Positions 49,201-59,700 of a stretch of 64,000 nucleotides of DNA are shown piece by piece. A program made the translations under genes and the position numbers. Position 1 is the first letter of the stretch. Every line of letters starts with the position of its first letter. This DNA comes from a virus. A model generated the notes under the pieces. That model was not told where the DNA came from. It made no database searches and saw only the letters and a list, made by a program, of their open reading frames with translations. Location: the IMG/VR virus record IMGVR_UViG_3300042503_000724, positions 1 through 64,000 of that record, one strand, 5' to 3'.

Positions 49201-49907
49201 GCAGCACTAAATCTAATTGGTTGGTTTGCTGAAAGTCCGTGAGCATTTGCGGTAAACACACCAGCAGAAACACCTGTAATTGACGGTGCAGCTGGCTTTG
49301 TTACAATAAACGTTCCTTCGGCTGCATCATTTGTTGTTTCTTGAATACTAACAACGCTGTTTGAAACAAGACCATGATCTGATTCAGTCAATACATATAC
49401 TCTTGACTTTCTTGCAGTTGTAGTTCCGTCTCCAACAATATCTGCTACAGCTAAAGAGTTTCCGCCAGTACCCTTTGAAAAGAAAGATGGGTAATTGGCT
49501 ACCAAGGAAACAGTTTCCCATTTAGAAGGTTGGGTTCCGTATTCAAAATCTGTGTCAATTAAAGACTGTGGGTTTGCAACACGCATCTTACCAACAGCAT
49601 CAACTAGCAAGTCTGACGGTGTAATTTTTTCATCGTACTCTTCATAAACAATTTGAAGCTTGTCTTTAGAGTCCATTTCATTACAGTTGTAATTTAATAC
49701 AATTGTTGTTGTTGAAGAAGATGCTGATCCTGCAACGGTGTAAGATGTGGCATTTAAGTCTGGGTCTGAAAAATTATAAATTACCTGATTTGTTGTTACG
49801 TTTGTAATCAACATTAGGCTTTCTCTTTGAATTACTCTTGGGAGAATAATTTTATCCTCAGAAGGTATGAAAGTATAATACGTTTCCTGCATTACCTTTT
49901 TAGCCAT
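46269..49907 (-). CDS. large virion structural protein, paralogue 2
   Basis: A 1212-aa paralogue of the 978-aa protein at 13661. It shares the N-terminus (LITNVTTNQVIYNFSDPDL; VLNYN), the middle block (DGTGPSGYIIDPTKMQMLYI), HWGSSVIMDGTFDEDKAF, RIAPSVDNGI and the C-terminus AKLSWTESQA. About 230 extra residues are accounted for by added AHGL-type repeats and an insertion between residues about 740 and 960. It is likely part of a baseplate or fibre scaffold. Confidence 0.85.
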   Translation of the reverse strand: MAKKVMQETYYTFIPSEDKIILPRVIQRESLMLITNVTTNQVIYNFSDPDLNATSYTVAGSASSSTTTIVLNYNCNEMDSKDKLQIVYEEYDEKITPSDLLVDAVGKMRVANPQSLIDTDFEYGTQPSKWETVSLVANYPSFFSKGTGGNSLAVADIVGDGTTTARKSRVYVLTESDHGLVSNSVVSIQETTNDAAEGTFIVTKPAAPSITGVSAGVFTANAHGLSANQPIRFSAASTSGVSTSTVYYVKTVLANSFMVATSIAGSAITTFTNGTPTVDVNKMFTYLANGRVGNDSIKDSNLTSIYGGDLFDGANVPGSSSFTVEVAGSVATVTTPNPHGLIPGTPILINGATTNTFLNGSWVVSATPTPKIFNFTVTGDTVTNISPAATVSGSKLYCKPDAYVQHTAYNGGVLLATGNNVVNVQQVRQSRRTFRYQSGKAIQFSTGTKLTPSYDITEIYSNTTVGDATIVVKTVQDHGLQENARVTISGVQVVGTDANPYNGSFLVTGIVDENTFSFETTIPTAISTTNRNPSGDNALVTVTNWAGSSTRLGLFNDQNGMYFEYDGQKLFACRRFSNKPIFGTVSVTKDSSIVTGTSTLFLKQIEKNQNIVIKGMTYRVVNIDSDTTMHISPAYRGQTVGGNVKVYKVQEVRIPQNEFNIDRLDGTGPSGYIIDPTKMQMLYIDYSWYGSGFIRYGLRATNGDIVYCHRIPNNNLNSQSYMRSGNLPARYEVSNFGPTTVLVSSPGTPLAQTSNPTAADVPGTPLNSSQTVMYVKDIEGWRTTAPSGNSTDIIGYLLISDKTNTEIVSYTAVGSYNAKVGGYPITIQRRVTQFITSQGSVGVGSFRNGTYSSGAYTDRMKLFAGASTNFNTAGIQQGNVIFAADGTKLGRVATSLELGGAANPAADGQSLTISSVFNGKTWEVPDSPNKDSNGTNVPYGYTSTNTIATVGYSISSTIALQGTANTVSFSPDSSIQNGTGTDGQVSVQVITQTCAPSLSHWGSSVIMDGTFDEDKAFQLNARMRGAGLSVAAGASNALLSIRIAPSVDNGIARNFGKRDVINTMQLILREIQTSANGRFLIEGFLNPSTISDSGWSSANGSSTLTYPDSWEYTSVGSGSLAQVLYHGTAATITGGDNIFSFYTENSGSGYGISTYNLGSTRELGTSILSGNGSISTPGFPNGPDVLTIVATNLETSGSKFINAKLSWTESQA

Positions 49908-49918
49908 TTATTTCCACC

Positions 49919-52900
49919 TTATCCTAATGCTACATCCGCTGCTTTGAACGGATATATCCTTGCTGTTTTATTTTTTACTGGTCCTGGAAAAACTCTTACA
50001 TTAATAGTTGATCCAAGTGGAGGGGATTCAGAAAACTTTATTCTTCCTTCTGTGTCCAGTGTAAATCCTCTGTAGGATAAAAGACCAGACTGCCAGACAT
50101 ATTCTTTGTTTTGAATAAATCCTGACTGAATTACTCCATTTAATGAAACTACTAGGTTTAATGGGTTTTTAACAGTTACGTCTTTGTAGTTATACTTGGG
50201 CGTAAATGTGTTTCTTCTACCATTAAAAGAACTAGAAAAATCATCTAGCTCAATTATATCAGAATAAAATCCAATTACCTCTCCTGTAACTTCTAAATCT
50301 TTAACTTTTAGCTTATTTCCGTATGGATCAATAGTAATTGGAGCTACGTCTGGCTTTGAGGCTCCAATCCAAAGGGAATAGTTTTTGTCAAAGCTTATAA
50401 TTTTTCCACTAGGGAAAGAATATGCAACTACTCCAGGATCTATAGATGTTGGTAGCTTGTCTGGGAACACTGCCTGATAAGTAAATTGATTAGATGCTGG
50501 AACATCTATAATTTCAAATTCTCCAACAAAATCGTCTGATAGGTACGAGGTTTCTCTGAACCCTGTAACAGTTACTGTTTTTCCAACCACAAAGTTATGA
50601 TTTGTACTGGTAGTAATTGTTACTTTATTATCTGTTGCAGACAAACTTGATACAACGTAAGAGGTGTAGGTTCTAGAAAAAGCTGCTGCTGTTGGACTTG
50701 GTTCTGGAGTCTTAGGAGCATAGTTTAAATATCCATCTCCATACAACACAATTCCTGTTGCATCTTCTTTATCTTCTACAATATTTCTATCATTATCAAC
50801 AAATCCAATAATTGGAAAGTACCCATCGTTCAATGGTTCAAAAAGTTTGTTATATTCTGTGCTTGTTGAATCTACTGGAATATTTGATAGGTAGAGGTTT
50901 TCTCCAGTTACCATGTTTAGCAAAGAAAGTTTGGTTGAGTTTGTAGGATAAATATAAACGTTATAAAAATATTCTCCAGGATTTGCTGTATCTTCAGAAT
51001 AAGTTGTTTCAATTTTAGATATTTCAATAGCCGTACTATTTTCTTCTCCAACAAAAGTTGTAAGGTATGAAGAATTTTTAACATATGTTTTTGGCAAGTA
51101 GGTTGGAGTAACATATGTAACAGACCCACCATTAATAAATCCACCAATTTCATCAACGGTTCCGTCACCATTAGAGTCTGAGTTTTCTCCAAGTATTGGA
51201 CCTGGAACAGAATCTGTAAGTAGTTCATAGGTGTTTTCTGTTGTTCTTGGTAAAACTCTAGCTCCAAATGTAGCAAAGCCAGAAGTTTCTGAATCCTCAA
51301 TAGAAAATATTGGTAGGCTTAATACAAGGGAAGCACCTGAAGCAGAGTATGTAACTGCTGGAGCAAAAGTGTTATCTGAATAATCTGTTAACACATTTTG
51401 TTTTTGTGCAGTAATGGTTACGCTTGTAGTTGTTACTGTTTTAACATAGTAGGTTGTATTTGACAATATTCCAGTCAAAAAGGATCCAGAGTCTGCAAGG
51501 AATATTTCGTCAAATCTAATTTCGTCCCCAACTTGATATTTTGTATCTGCTAAATCTATTGGGATTGCTGTAAGATTTGTTCCAGCTAAACTAATTTTTT
51601 CTGGATTTTCAATGTCTGTGTAGAACTGAGTCCTAATTATTGTTTCAAATTTATAAGCATAAAAATTTTGATCTTTAATAAAAATAGTAATATTTGGATT
51701 TTCATATAAGGATAATTCTGTATCACTTATAACACTATCAACGTTTCCAACAAAATATCTTCTTGTGCCTTCAACAACATATATTGAATATCCTCGTCTA
51801 AGTTCTTGGGTAAACTTGGTTCCACTACCAGTTACAATCTTGGTTCTTTGATTTGCTGTAATTTTACCAGTTACTGTTGGAAGACTACTTACTAGTTTTC
51901 CAACTCTAATTGGTGCACTTTGAGTAATATTTTCAATTGGGTTTGAATGAAATCCAGATTGCAGATAAGCCGTAGCATTTGATGTTCCAGAAAAAAGACC
52001 TCCAGAGCCAGCAACCCAACCAAAATCATTTCCACCAATTTGTGCAGAGTTTGCAAATACATCAGAACCACGGATTCTAGATCCGATAATTTCTGTAGAA
52101 GATATTGTTGCATTAGACATTAAAGGTGCTGTAAGAGTTAGCTTATTGTCATACCATCTTAGATAGTGTGTTGCGTCTCCAATTTTAAATCCATTTGTTG
52201 TGGAGTACCAATAATTATTTGCATCTAGTCTTATACCAACACCACCAAGACCATATCCGTTTGCTGTGCTAGGAGAAGATAACGGGTCATGGTATCCGAC
52301 ACCCATTGCATTTGTAACTAGAGGAACTGGAGTAAGTGCACTAGACTCAATGTATCCTCTTAGGATACCGTTAATTTTAAGAACTGAACCTGTAGGGTTC
52401 CAGCTAAGACCAGAACCAAGAGAAAACTTTCCAGTTCCTTCTGCATAAAATGGAGCAGACTCAAACCCACCAGTTCCAATTTGAATGTTTGTTAGTGCAT
52501 CTGTAGTTCCACCAGTTAGCTTAATCTTATTTGTTCCAGTACCAATATTTACTGTATTTGTAAATGTTCCACCAGTAGCATTAATAATTGCATTTACATT
52601 TAAATCAGTTCCGTCCCAGTAAATATATTTATCTGCAGATCCAACTCTAAACTTTCCTTCATCGTTTTTATTCCAGTATTGAAACTCATCAACAATTATA
52701 GACTCTGCTTCTAGGGATCCACTAATGCTTACGTCTCCGTTTTTAAATACTTTGAATACGTTTCCAAATTGAACAACAGCATCTTCTGGATTTACAACAT
52801 AGTCTGGGTTCTTTAAGAAGTATTTATCTCCCCATGGATTGCTACTACTATCAGTTCCTCCAGCTTTAATAACGCCCTCTGCAATTATCCAACCGTCTTC

Positions 52901-53737
52901 TCCACCAAGATATCCAGTGTCTGCTTTAATATCTCCAGTTACAGAAAATAAATCTACGTCTGGATTCCAAGAAATTCCTTTAAATACTTCGTCAACTATG
53001 CCTCCAGCTTTAAATGTTCCATCTGCATACCAGTAATTGTTTGCATCAACCCTAATTCCATCATCGCCATCTACTGAGACATTTGCACCAAGCCTCATGT
53101 CTCCACCATTAATGGTTACATATCCTTCAAAATTTCCTGCTGTTGCATCAATTATTCCACGAACATGCAAGTTGTTAAAGATTGCATTTCCTTCGCCACT
53201 AATAATCCACCCTTTAGATCCAACTGCTCTTTGTGACCAATTTTCTTTTGCTGCATACACCTTATTGCTTGGAAAACCATTAGAGTCTAAGGTTGTATTT
53301 ACAGTATATGTTTTTGATTCTCCAGTTGGTAAAATATAGTCTATAAAAACTTTAGTTGGCTGACCTTCTAGTGGATGACCAGGACTATAAACAAAAGATT
53401 TACTTAAATCTATTTCTCCAGATTCATCATTAACGGCTAGAGACCCTCCGTAATAATTTCCATCATCTATTCTTATTTGTGTTACAAGTCTTAAATCCTC
53501 AGAACCATATTCATCTGTAACTAAAAAATATTGACCAATCTCTAAATTAAACTTTCCATTAACAGAGTCATATAGATAAATTTCTTCAGCATACTTTGGA
53601 ATATTTCCGTTAAAATTTCTAGACGCAATATTGTCATTTAGCATCCTTAAAGTATCTGCATTTGGATCATAGAATCCATACATTGCAGATACTGGACCAG
53701 TTGGTGGAAATACCGTAGTTGTACTATTTCTAGGCAT
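49919..53737 (-). CDS. large fibre/adhesin with shared C-terminal domain
   Basis: The start MPRNSTTTVFPPTGPVSAMY is chosen because it overlaps the upstream stop by 8 nt. The 1272-aa protein has many GxxIDAxxG-like beta repeats (GGTFTNTVNIGTGTNKIKL, NNYWYADGTFKAGGI), typical of a long trimeric fibre shaft. The C-terminal domain (LVVSLNGVIQSGFIQNKEYV; GFTLDTEGRIKFSESPPLGS; YPFKAADVALG) matches that of the 1333-aa fibre at 16601. Confidence 0.85.
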   Translation of the reverse strand: MPRNSTTTVFPPTGPVSAMYGFYDPNADTLRMLNDNIASRNFNGNIPKYAEEIYLYDSVNGKFNLEIGQYFLVTDEYGSEDLRLVTQIRIDDGNYYGGSLAVNDESGEIDLSKSFVYSPGHPLEGQPTKVFIDYILPTGESKTYTVNTTLDSNGFPSNKVYAAKENWSQRAVGSKGWIISGEGNAIFNNLHVRGIIDATAGNFEGYVTINGGDMRLGANVSVDGDDGIRVDANNYWYADGTFKAGGIVDEVFKGISWNPDVDLFSVTGDIKADTGYLGGEDGWIIAEGVIKAGGTDSSSNPWGDKYFLKNPDYVVNPEDAVVQFGNVFKVFKNGDVSISGSLEAESIIVDEFQYWNKNDEGKFRVGSADKYIYWDGTDLNVNAIINATGGTFTNTVNIGTGTNKIKLTGGTTDALTNIQIGTGGFESAPFYAEGTGKFSLGSGLSWNPTGSVLKINGILRGYIESSALTPVPLVTNAMGVGYHDPLSSPSTANGYGLGGVGIRLDANNYWYSTTNGFKIGDATHYLRWYDNKLTLTAPLMSNATISSTEIIGSRIRGSDVFANSAQIGGNDFGWVAGSGGLFSGTSNATAYLQSGFHSNPIENITQSAPIRVGKLVSSLPTVTGKITANQRTKIVTGSGTKFTQELRRGYSIYVVEGTRRYFVGNVDSVISDTELSLYENPNITIFIKDQNFYAYKFETIIRTQFYTDIENPEKISLAGTNLTAIPIDLADTKYQVGDEIRFDEIFLADSGSFLTGILSNTTYYVKTVTTTSVTITAQKQNVLTDYSDNTFAPAVTYSASGASLVLSLPIFSIEDSETSGFATFGARVLPRTTENTYELLTDSVPGPILGENSDSNGDGTVDEIGGFINGGSVTYVTPTYLPKTYVKNSSYLTTFVGEENSTAIEISKIETTYSEDTANPGEYFYNVYIYPTNSTKLSLLNMVTGENLYLSNIPVDSTSTEYNKLFEPLNDGYFPIIGFVDNDRNIVEDKEDATGIVLYGDGYLNYAPKTPEPSPTAAAFSRTYTSYVVSSLSATDNKVTITTSTNHNFVVGKTVTVTGFRETSYLSDDFVGEFEIIDVPASNQFTYQAVFPDKLPTSIDPGVVAYSFPSGKIISFDKNYSLWIGASKPDVAPITIDPYGNKLKVKDLEVTGEVIGFYSDIIELDDFSSSFNGRRNTFTPKYNYKDVTVKNPLNLVVSLNGVIQSGFIQNKEYVWQSGLLSYRGFTLDTEGRIKFSESPPLGSTINVRVFPGPVKNKTARIYPFKAADVALG

Positions 53738-54935
53738 TAGCGAATGCCGCCTCTTTGGACCAAATAATTGCTTCGGGATCTGAAACTCTTGGCTCTGAGT
53801 TTTCGCTCTGCAACCATCCACCTTCCCAGTTTCCAGTTACAGTATTTTTCTTATATCTTGCAATAGTAAAATAATATTTTTTAGAGGTATTGTCGTAATC
53901 TACTACTTGAGTAGCTTCATTAAATACAGCCCTATTTACATTTAAGAAAGTTTTATTTAAACTTACTCCATCTTTTCTTGCATTTCCATTTCCATCATAG
54001 TCATAAATCTCTTGCATCATGGCTGCGTTGCTTAACTGAATTGGATTATTAATTGCAACAAAACTAGAATGATCTGGATTGTGCCAAGTTCCTCTTGTTA
54101 AATTTTTATAAGCAAAAACTGGAATATCAACAACTCCTCCAGGAATATTTCTAATTAATGGAAATCTTTCTGGTAAAGAAATTGTTACATTAAATTCCTT
54201 ATAAGTTCCTGTTGGTGTTCTTGAGCTTGCATCGGTGTGTCCTGTATAAACAGTTCCAGTAGCAGCATTTGGTTGGTTGGTTCGTGTTTTTAAAGCTCTT
54301 CCGTCAAGAAAGAACTGAAACCATCTATTGCTAGAACTGTCTGGTCTTTGATTTGACTTAGTTCCAACCTTTGAGTAAATGTGTCTATTGTGTCCTGCTC
54401 TTCCAGAACACCAATCGTTAGCAGTTAAAGCTCTTGTATTAACTTTATATACACCGTCAGCAGCTAAAACTATGGAGGTTACTGTAGAGCTAGCAACTGT
54501 ATCTATATAAGTAGATTTTTTATCAATGACTCTGTAGTCAAAAGTGTCATAATAAGCATGATTATTTACATAGTCAGATATTCCAGAAACCCTAATTATG
54601 TCTCCTTTTCCAACCCTAGAAGAAAAATTAGATCCAGAACAAAAAAATCTATAATTTCTTTCATCGTCTACGGCTGACCAATTAGTTATTGTAAACGTGT
54701 CTGCTCTTGCATTTATTGCATTTGTTACAATTGGATTTAAAGAATATCCTCTATCAACAGGTATTTCATTTACTCCAATAGGAGTATAGGCAGAAATTAA
54801 ATCTGGTGCCGTTGGAGCAACAAACTCAATTGATGGCAATTTAATTGGGTCAGTAGAGTTAGATAGGGCAGTTATAACCATTCTATATCTTGTTCCAGGA
54901 ATTAAACCTCTGACGTATCCAGTAAGATCTGCCAT
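53730..54935 (-). CDS. virion protein with FN3-like start
   Basis: The start MADLTGYVRGLIPGTRYRMV follows the upstream stop by one base; the longer frame overlaps it. The N-terminus resembles an FN3 domain (LIPGTRYRMVITALSNS). The rest is a large beta-rich, Arg/Asn-rich protein (DDERNYRFFCSGSNFSSRVG, TFDYRVIDKKSTYIDTVASS). It is placed between two tail genes. Function unknown but structural by context. Confidence 0.7.
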   Translation of the reverse strand: MADLTGYVRGLIPGTRYRMVITALSNSTDPIKLPSIEFVAPTAPDLISAYTPIGVNEIPVDRGYSLNPIVTNAINARADTFTITNWSAVDDERNYRFFCSGSNFSSRVGKGDIIRVSGISDYVNNHAYYDTFDYRVIDKKSTYIDTVASSTVTSIVLAADGVYKVNTRALTANDWCSGRAGHNRHIYSKVGTKSNQRPDSSSNRWFQFFLDGRALKTRTNQPNAATGTVYTGHTDASSRTPTGTYKEFNVTISLPERFPLIRNIPGGVVDIPVFAYKNLTRGTWHNPDHSSFVAINNPIQLSNAAMMQEIYDYDGNGNARKDGVSLNKTFLNVNRAVFNEATQVVDYDNTSKKYYFTIARYKKNTVTGNWEGGWLQSENSEPRVSDPEAIIWSKEAAFANA

Positions 54936-54936
54936 T

Positions 54937-55935
54937 TTAAACCGCCTTATTAAACCCAAAACTTAAGTAATATTCAATGTCTAGGGACTCTGAGGCAGAT
55001 TTAGTAATTACATTTTCACTACCAAGAACAGTTCTAGATACCATTCCATATGTTGTATCTACATTTAAATTATCATTAATTCTAATTGCATCAATAATTA
55101 CATCTGCAACTTCGGCTTTAATTTCTATAGCATTTATGTTTCCCCATCCAAGTGTGCTAGGTCCAAATCTACTAAAAGCACTTCTTAAAATATCCTTAAA
55201 TCCATAAGTATGTCCAGAGGCTGCAGTAAATTCATATGAAAAATAATTTGCATCATTATATAAAAACTTTAAAATAATTTTTGGAGTCTCTGTATTTTTT
55301 TTAGAATAAGCAATTGATATAAAGTCTTCAATGTTAAATGCATTTTGACCAGAAGATGTAAACTGATCAAAGTTTTTATTTATTCTTAATGTTTGATCCT
55401 TTTTTAAATATAGTGCGGTTGAGCCAACTCTAAATCCTCCAGTAAAGCCAGTTGGTGAGGTAGAAACATATCCAGATGTTTCAACAGGGTTTCCAGAAAC
55501 AGGACCAATTGGCTGTCCATTATTTAACCAACCATCTGTTGACGTTCCAGATACCAAAGAAAGTTCTGAAAAAGCTCTTTCTTCATCTGGATTGCTTGGA
55601 AATATTCCAAGTTCATAAATTGTAAAGGCATCAGCACTAGATGGGATAGTTCCTCTAAAAACCATAGCATCGTAGTTTCCACTATTGTCTAAGAATGCTA
55701 AGCGAACTGGAATGCTGCTTACAGAAAATCCAAGTCTAGTATCTGGGATAAGACCATTACTATCTGCAGTCTGATTTGCTGTTGAAGAAATGCCAACCTG
55801 AATGTTTCCACCAATACTTGGTATTAAACCCATCAAAGCTTTTAAAACAATTGAACGACCAGCAACTGTCATTTGATTTTCTTTTTCTGCTACTAATTTT
55901 CCATCTTTATAAATTCTGTAAATTCCCTGCATCAT
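54937..55935 (-). CDS. tail protein, predicted leaderless start
   Basis: The ATG at 55935 lies 6 nt after an extended -10 (TGGTATAAT), and a second ATG follows directly; a TTG one codon earlier is unlikely. The 332-aa protein begins MMQGIYRIYKDGKLVAEKEN, then MTVAGRSIVLKALMG, a block common in phage tail fibre-associated proteins. IYELGIFPSNPDEE and the VQVGISST context fit a distal tail component. Confidence 0.75.
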   Translation of the reverse strand: MMQGIYRIYKDGKLVAEKENQMTVAGRSIVLKALMGLIPSIGGNIQVGISSTANQTADSNGLIPDTRLGFSVSSIPVRLAFLDNSGNYDAMVFRGTIPSSADAFTIYELGIFPSNPDEERAFSELSLVSGTSTDGWLNNGQPIGPVSGNPVETSGYVSTSPTGFTGGFRVGSTALYLKKDQTLRINKNFDQFTSSGQNAFNIEDFISIAYSKKNTETPKIILKFLYNDANYFSYEFTAASGHTYGFKDILRSAFSRFGPSTLGWGNINAIEIKAEVADVIIDAIRINDNLNVDTTYGMVSRTVLGSENVITKSASESLDIEYYLSFGFNKAV

Positions 55936-55941
55936 AAACAA

Positions 55942-55950
55942 ATTATACCA
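55942..55950 (-). promoter_or_regulatory. extended -10 promoter with leaderless geometry
   Basis: Minus-strand TGGTATAAT, six bases (TTGTTT) before the ATG at 55935. The bases between -10 and ATG, TTGTTT, also precede the ATG at 63985. Confidence 0.6.
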
Positions 55951-55952
55951 CT

Positions 55953-56705
55953 TTAACTGACATTATAGCATTCTATTCTGTATACAACATCGTATCCAAA
56001 GCCTTGTAGCTCTGGAAGTTTTAGCTCTAAATCATATACGGATGCTCCGCCTTGTATTCTTGGCATACCTCCTTGAAAATTTAAATTTTCCTTTTTTATT
56101 CCAAATTTAGCAAGTTTTGTACCAGAAGGAACTAGGTCTCCAATTTGATTTGCAACTAGATTAATTACATCATTTAACCTATCTCTAATTTGAAGCTCTG
56201 TAAGTTCTACCTCTGACCTTGACCTAATTATGTTGGAAACAACTGCAGTTGATCTTTGAGAGGCATCATCTGACTCAAGCATGTAGGATGCAATCCTATT
56301 AATGCTTGTAAAGTTATATGCAAATAAAAGACCTTCAGCACTTGAAATTAATCCTAGCGTAAGCCTTTCAATTTCTTTAATATATGCTTCTTGAATGTTA
56401 GGAGTTATTGCTTGACCAGAGCCAAGAGGTATTTGTATCTGAGATACAGGAACGTTTGGTCTTGGATCTACTTTATCTTTCTTGTTCTTATCTCCACTGC
56501 CACCTTTTCCACCTTTTCCACCTTTGCCACCTTTAACATTTAAAGTTGAACTTGGGTCAAATCCAGGATAGACGTATGCTGGCTTCCTATCTTCTCTTGC
56601 ATTTGCTCTATTTGGGTCAGGTCGGTTTCCAAGCCTTTTATTTTCTCTTGCTGTTTCAGCATCGATCTTTTTTTTCTTTTTTAATGAATCTGCATATTCT
56701 CCCAT
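55953..56705 (-). CDS. 250-aa protein with Gly/Lys-rich linker
   Basis: It opens MGEYADSLKKKKKIDAETAR and contains a repetitive basic linker KGGKGGKGGKGGSGDKNKKD (about residues 58-77). A folded C-terminal domain of about 130 residues follows (EAYIKEIERLTLGLISSAEG; YMLESDDASQRSTAVVSNI). The linker could join a virion anchor to a functional domain. No family recognised. Confidence 0.7.
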   Translation of the reverse strand: MGEYADSLKKKKKIDAETARENKRLGNRPDPNRANAREDRKPAYVYPGFDPSSTLNVKGGKGGKGGKGGSGDKNKKDKVDPRPNVPVSQIQIPLGSGQAITPNIQEAYIKEIERLTLGLISSAEGLLFAYNFTSINRIASYMLESDDASQRSTAVVSNIIRSRSEVELTELQIRDRLNDVINLVANQIGDLVPSGTKLAKFGIKKENLNFQGGMPRIQGGASVYDLELKLPELQGFGYDVVYRIECYNVS

Positions 56706-56706
56706 A

Positions 56707-59700
56707 TTACAACATCTCTCTTAACTCAACCGACATAGAAATATCGTCTGGTGTAGCGGTGTAGTTTATTCTAGATAAAATATATGTTTTATCTCCATCT
56801 TGTTCCACGCAATATCCTCTAGACTTATAAAATACCTTTACTTTATCTCCAAGTTGAAGTAGTGGGTTTGGAAAAATCTCAGCCGTAATAACAACTTTTT
56901 CTTTTGATGCTTTTTTGGCTACCCAATTTGCTAGCTTTTTAGCCATGTTAATTCCAGATATATATGTTCCAGAAATATTGTAAGACTGCTCACCATAGAG
57001 TTTCCTATTAATTTCTAGCTCTTGATTTTTTCTTTCTTCAATATCTAATGAATTAATATAGTCATCAATTCTTACTTCTCCTCCACCTAACTTGTCTAAA
57101 AGAATTCCACTTATATATACTGGTACAGAACTTCCAGAGTCAATTCTTACCGTTGCACCTGCAGTACAATAAATCCAAAACTCTCCTCCAAATGAAGTAT
57201 ACTTAAAGTCTTTAACCAAATAATCTGGAATAATTCTACCAAGTTCTATTAATTGAGCAGAAAATGTTGGATACTGAAATCTTGCTTCAATTTTTCTTGC
57301 TTCTCTAACCAAGCAGCCAAAGTCATCATAGAATAAAGGATAGTTTCCTCCACCGTATGCATCGCTTACAGAAGATGTAATTACTCCACGATCAATTGCT
57401 TGATCGAAAGAATACGGAACTGGGGCAGAAAGGATTGGGTGATTTATTCCAATGTCTACACCTTCTACTGTTGCGATTGCATAAAAGTATTCAAAAATTG
57501 CTGCGGAGTCATCTCTAACAAACATAGATACATCTTGTCTTGGAGGAATATACCCTGCTTCTCCAACTTTAGCATCGTCAATTGCAGTAAACACTAATAT
57601 GTCTTCAAAATAAACGTCAAAGGCTCTGTAAGATGTTGACTCGTATGTAACTATATCTAAACTAAATGTTGTTCTCCATCCATCAGAGTCTGACAAGGCA
57701 GTATAAGCTGGAAGAACTCCTTCTTCTCCAAATTTTGCAGCATTAACTCTAGCAAATCCAACGCCAAGCAATGTTGGTGTTCTATCACTACCTGTAACTT
57801 TATAAAATTTAATATTGTTACTTTCTGGCTTATCTGCTTCAAATGCATCTCCAGAAGTAGAAACTTCAAGGAAGTATCCGTTTGTTCCACTTGTGGTTGA
57901 AGAATTGTAAAGACCTATTCCAGCAAAAGTTGAATTAGAAGATGACTCAAGTATTCTCATTTTTGCACCAACTCTTGTTGGATTAAATCCTGCTGACTGT
58001 TTAAATCCTGTTAAAAATTGTTGACCTGCATCTCTAATAATAATTTGATCACTTGGTGGTAAATTTAGCGTTGAAGAAGATGTAGCATTAGACGGTGGTC
58101 CAATTAACTTTGCATAGCCAGCATTACTAGAAATATACTGATTCACTGAAGAGTCTCCAGTTGAAACTTTTTGTTGAGTAAGTAAATTTAAAGTTGCAGA
58201 AATTGTTGTTGGCTGGCTTGAAGAATACAGCTTTGTTGCAAATGCATTCCACGAAACGGCATTACCAACAGATGCAACATGTTCAGAAACTCTTGTATCA
58301 TTAAATCCTCTACCAGTTCTTGAAACTGTATATTTATATTTTTCATTAGTAAGTCCTGGGTCTGAAACCACAGACATTTCTAAGTCAACAATAAGTCCAA
58401 CTGGAATAAAGTCTGCTCCTGATGGTGCCTTTAAAATATCTGTTAATTTTTCTTCTTCTGAAAAATAAATAATCAGGTCTGTTGAATACCCTCTTCTTGA
58501 AACCTTGTATAAAACTCCATTAAATTTAACCGTTTCGTCATCAATCACAACGTAGCCGTTATACTTTCTGTGGAAAGAAGATGTTAAAGTATCTTCTGCC
58601 ATAAAAATTGTCAAGTCTTTCTTTTGATTTTCAGTAAGACTGGCATAGGCTTCTCTTATTGCTTGAAGTTCTGTGTCTGCCTCATATTGAATTTTTGTAC
58701 CACTACTACTAAAATAACTTAATCCATTCGAGCCACCCAAGTTTCTTTGTAGTGATCCAACACCCAAATATGAATCTAAGTCTGTATTGGCTGGCTGCCA
58801 AACAATATGAGGAACAAAGGATAAATTTCTATTTAAATTTACTTCACTAAATCCAGTCAATTTAGTAACATTGGTAATATCTGTTTCGTCTCCTCTTTGC
58901 AGTGCTTCTTTTACTAAATTAAGTGGCTTTTTTTCTATACCAAGATGATCATAAGCTACTTCACCTGAAGTAATTGGTGGAATTATTGAATCTTCAAAAC
59001 TTTCAATATTACTTATGTATTTGTTGTTTAAATAGGCATATTCTGCGTCTCCAGAAGATAACTCTCCAATGTCTCCGACAAGCCAATAGTCATGTAGGTT
59101 TGTTTTATTTGCTACAGCCTCTTTTGTCATTGCAATTAAATTATTAAAACTATCAAAAAATATTGATAGTTGTGTAGACTTAGCAATTTCATTTAACACT
59201 TCTGCAACTGATTGTTCTTTTCTGCATCTAAAAAAGTCAAGGGATATGTCTTCATAATCATACTCTTCCCCTTCTTTACTTTTATAGAATCCAAACTTAT
59301 TATATCCAGCATTATCTAAAACAATTTTAATAATTGCAGATACTTTAATTCCATCTCTTGATGCTAAAAGCATGTCTGGGGCTGGCTTATCTTTTAAGAA
59401 ACGCATTGAATCTTCTAGTGAAACAGAAACTTTCCAGTTTGACTCTTCGTCCCAAGACTCTACATACAGTACTTTAACTGGAACATATTTAGTTGTAGGT
59501 CCAGAAGTTATAGCATTTAATATTGTAAATTTTACGTTTGGCTTTAATATGTCATCTAATATAGAGTTCATGTTTTTATTGCTAATTAAATTATCTTCAT
59601 TAAATAGCTCTATTGATCCAGTTGAAGAAACAATAGATCCAACTGGTAGTCCAAGAGAAGCATCTCCAATAGTAGTATCAACAGAAAATGATTCTGTATA

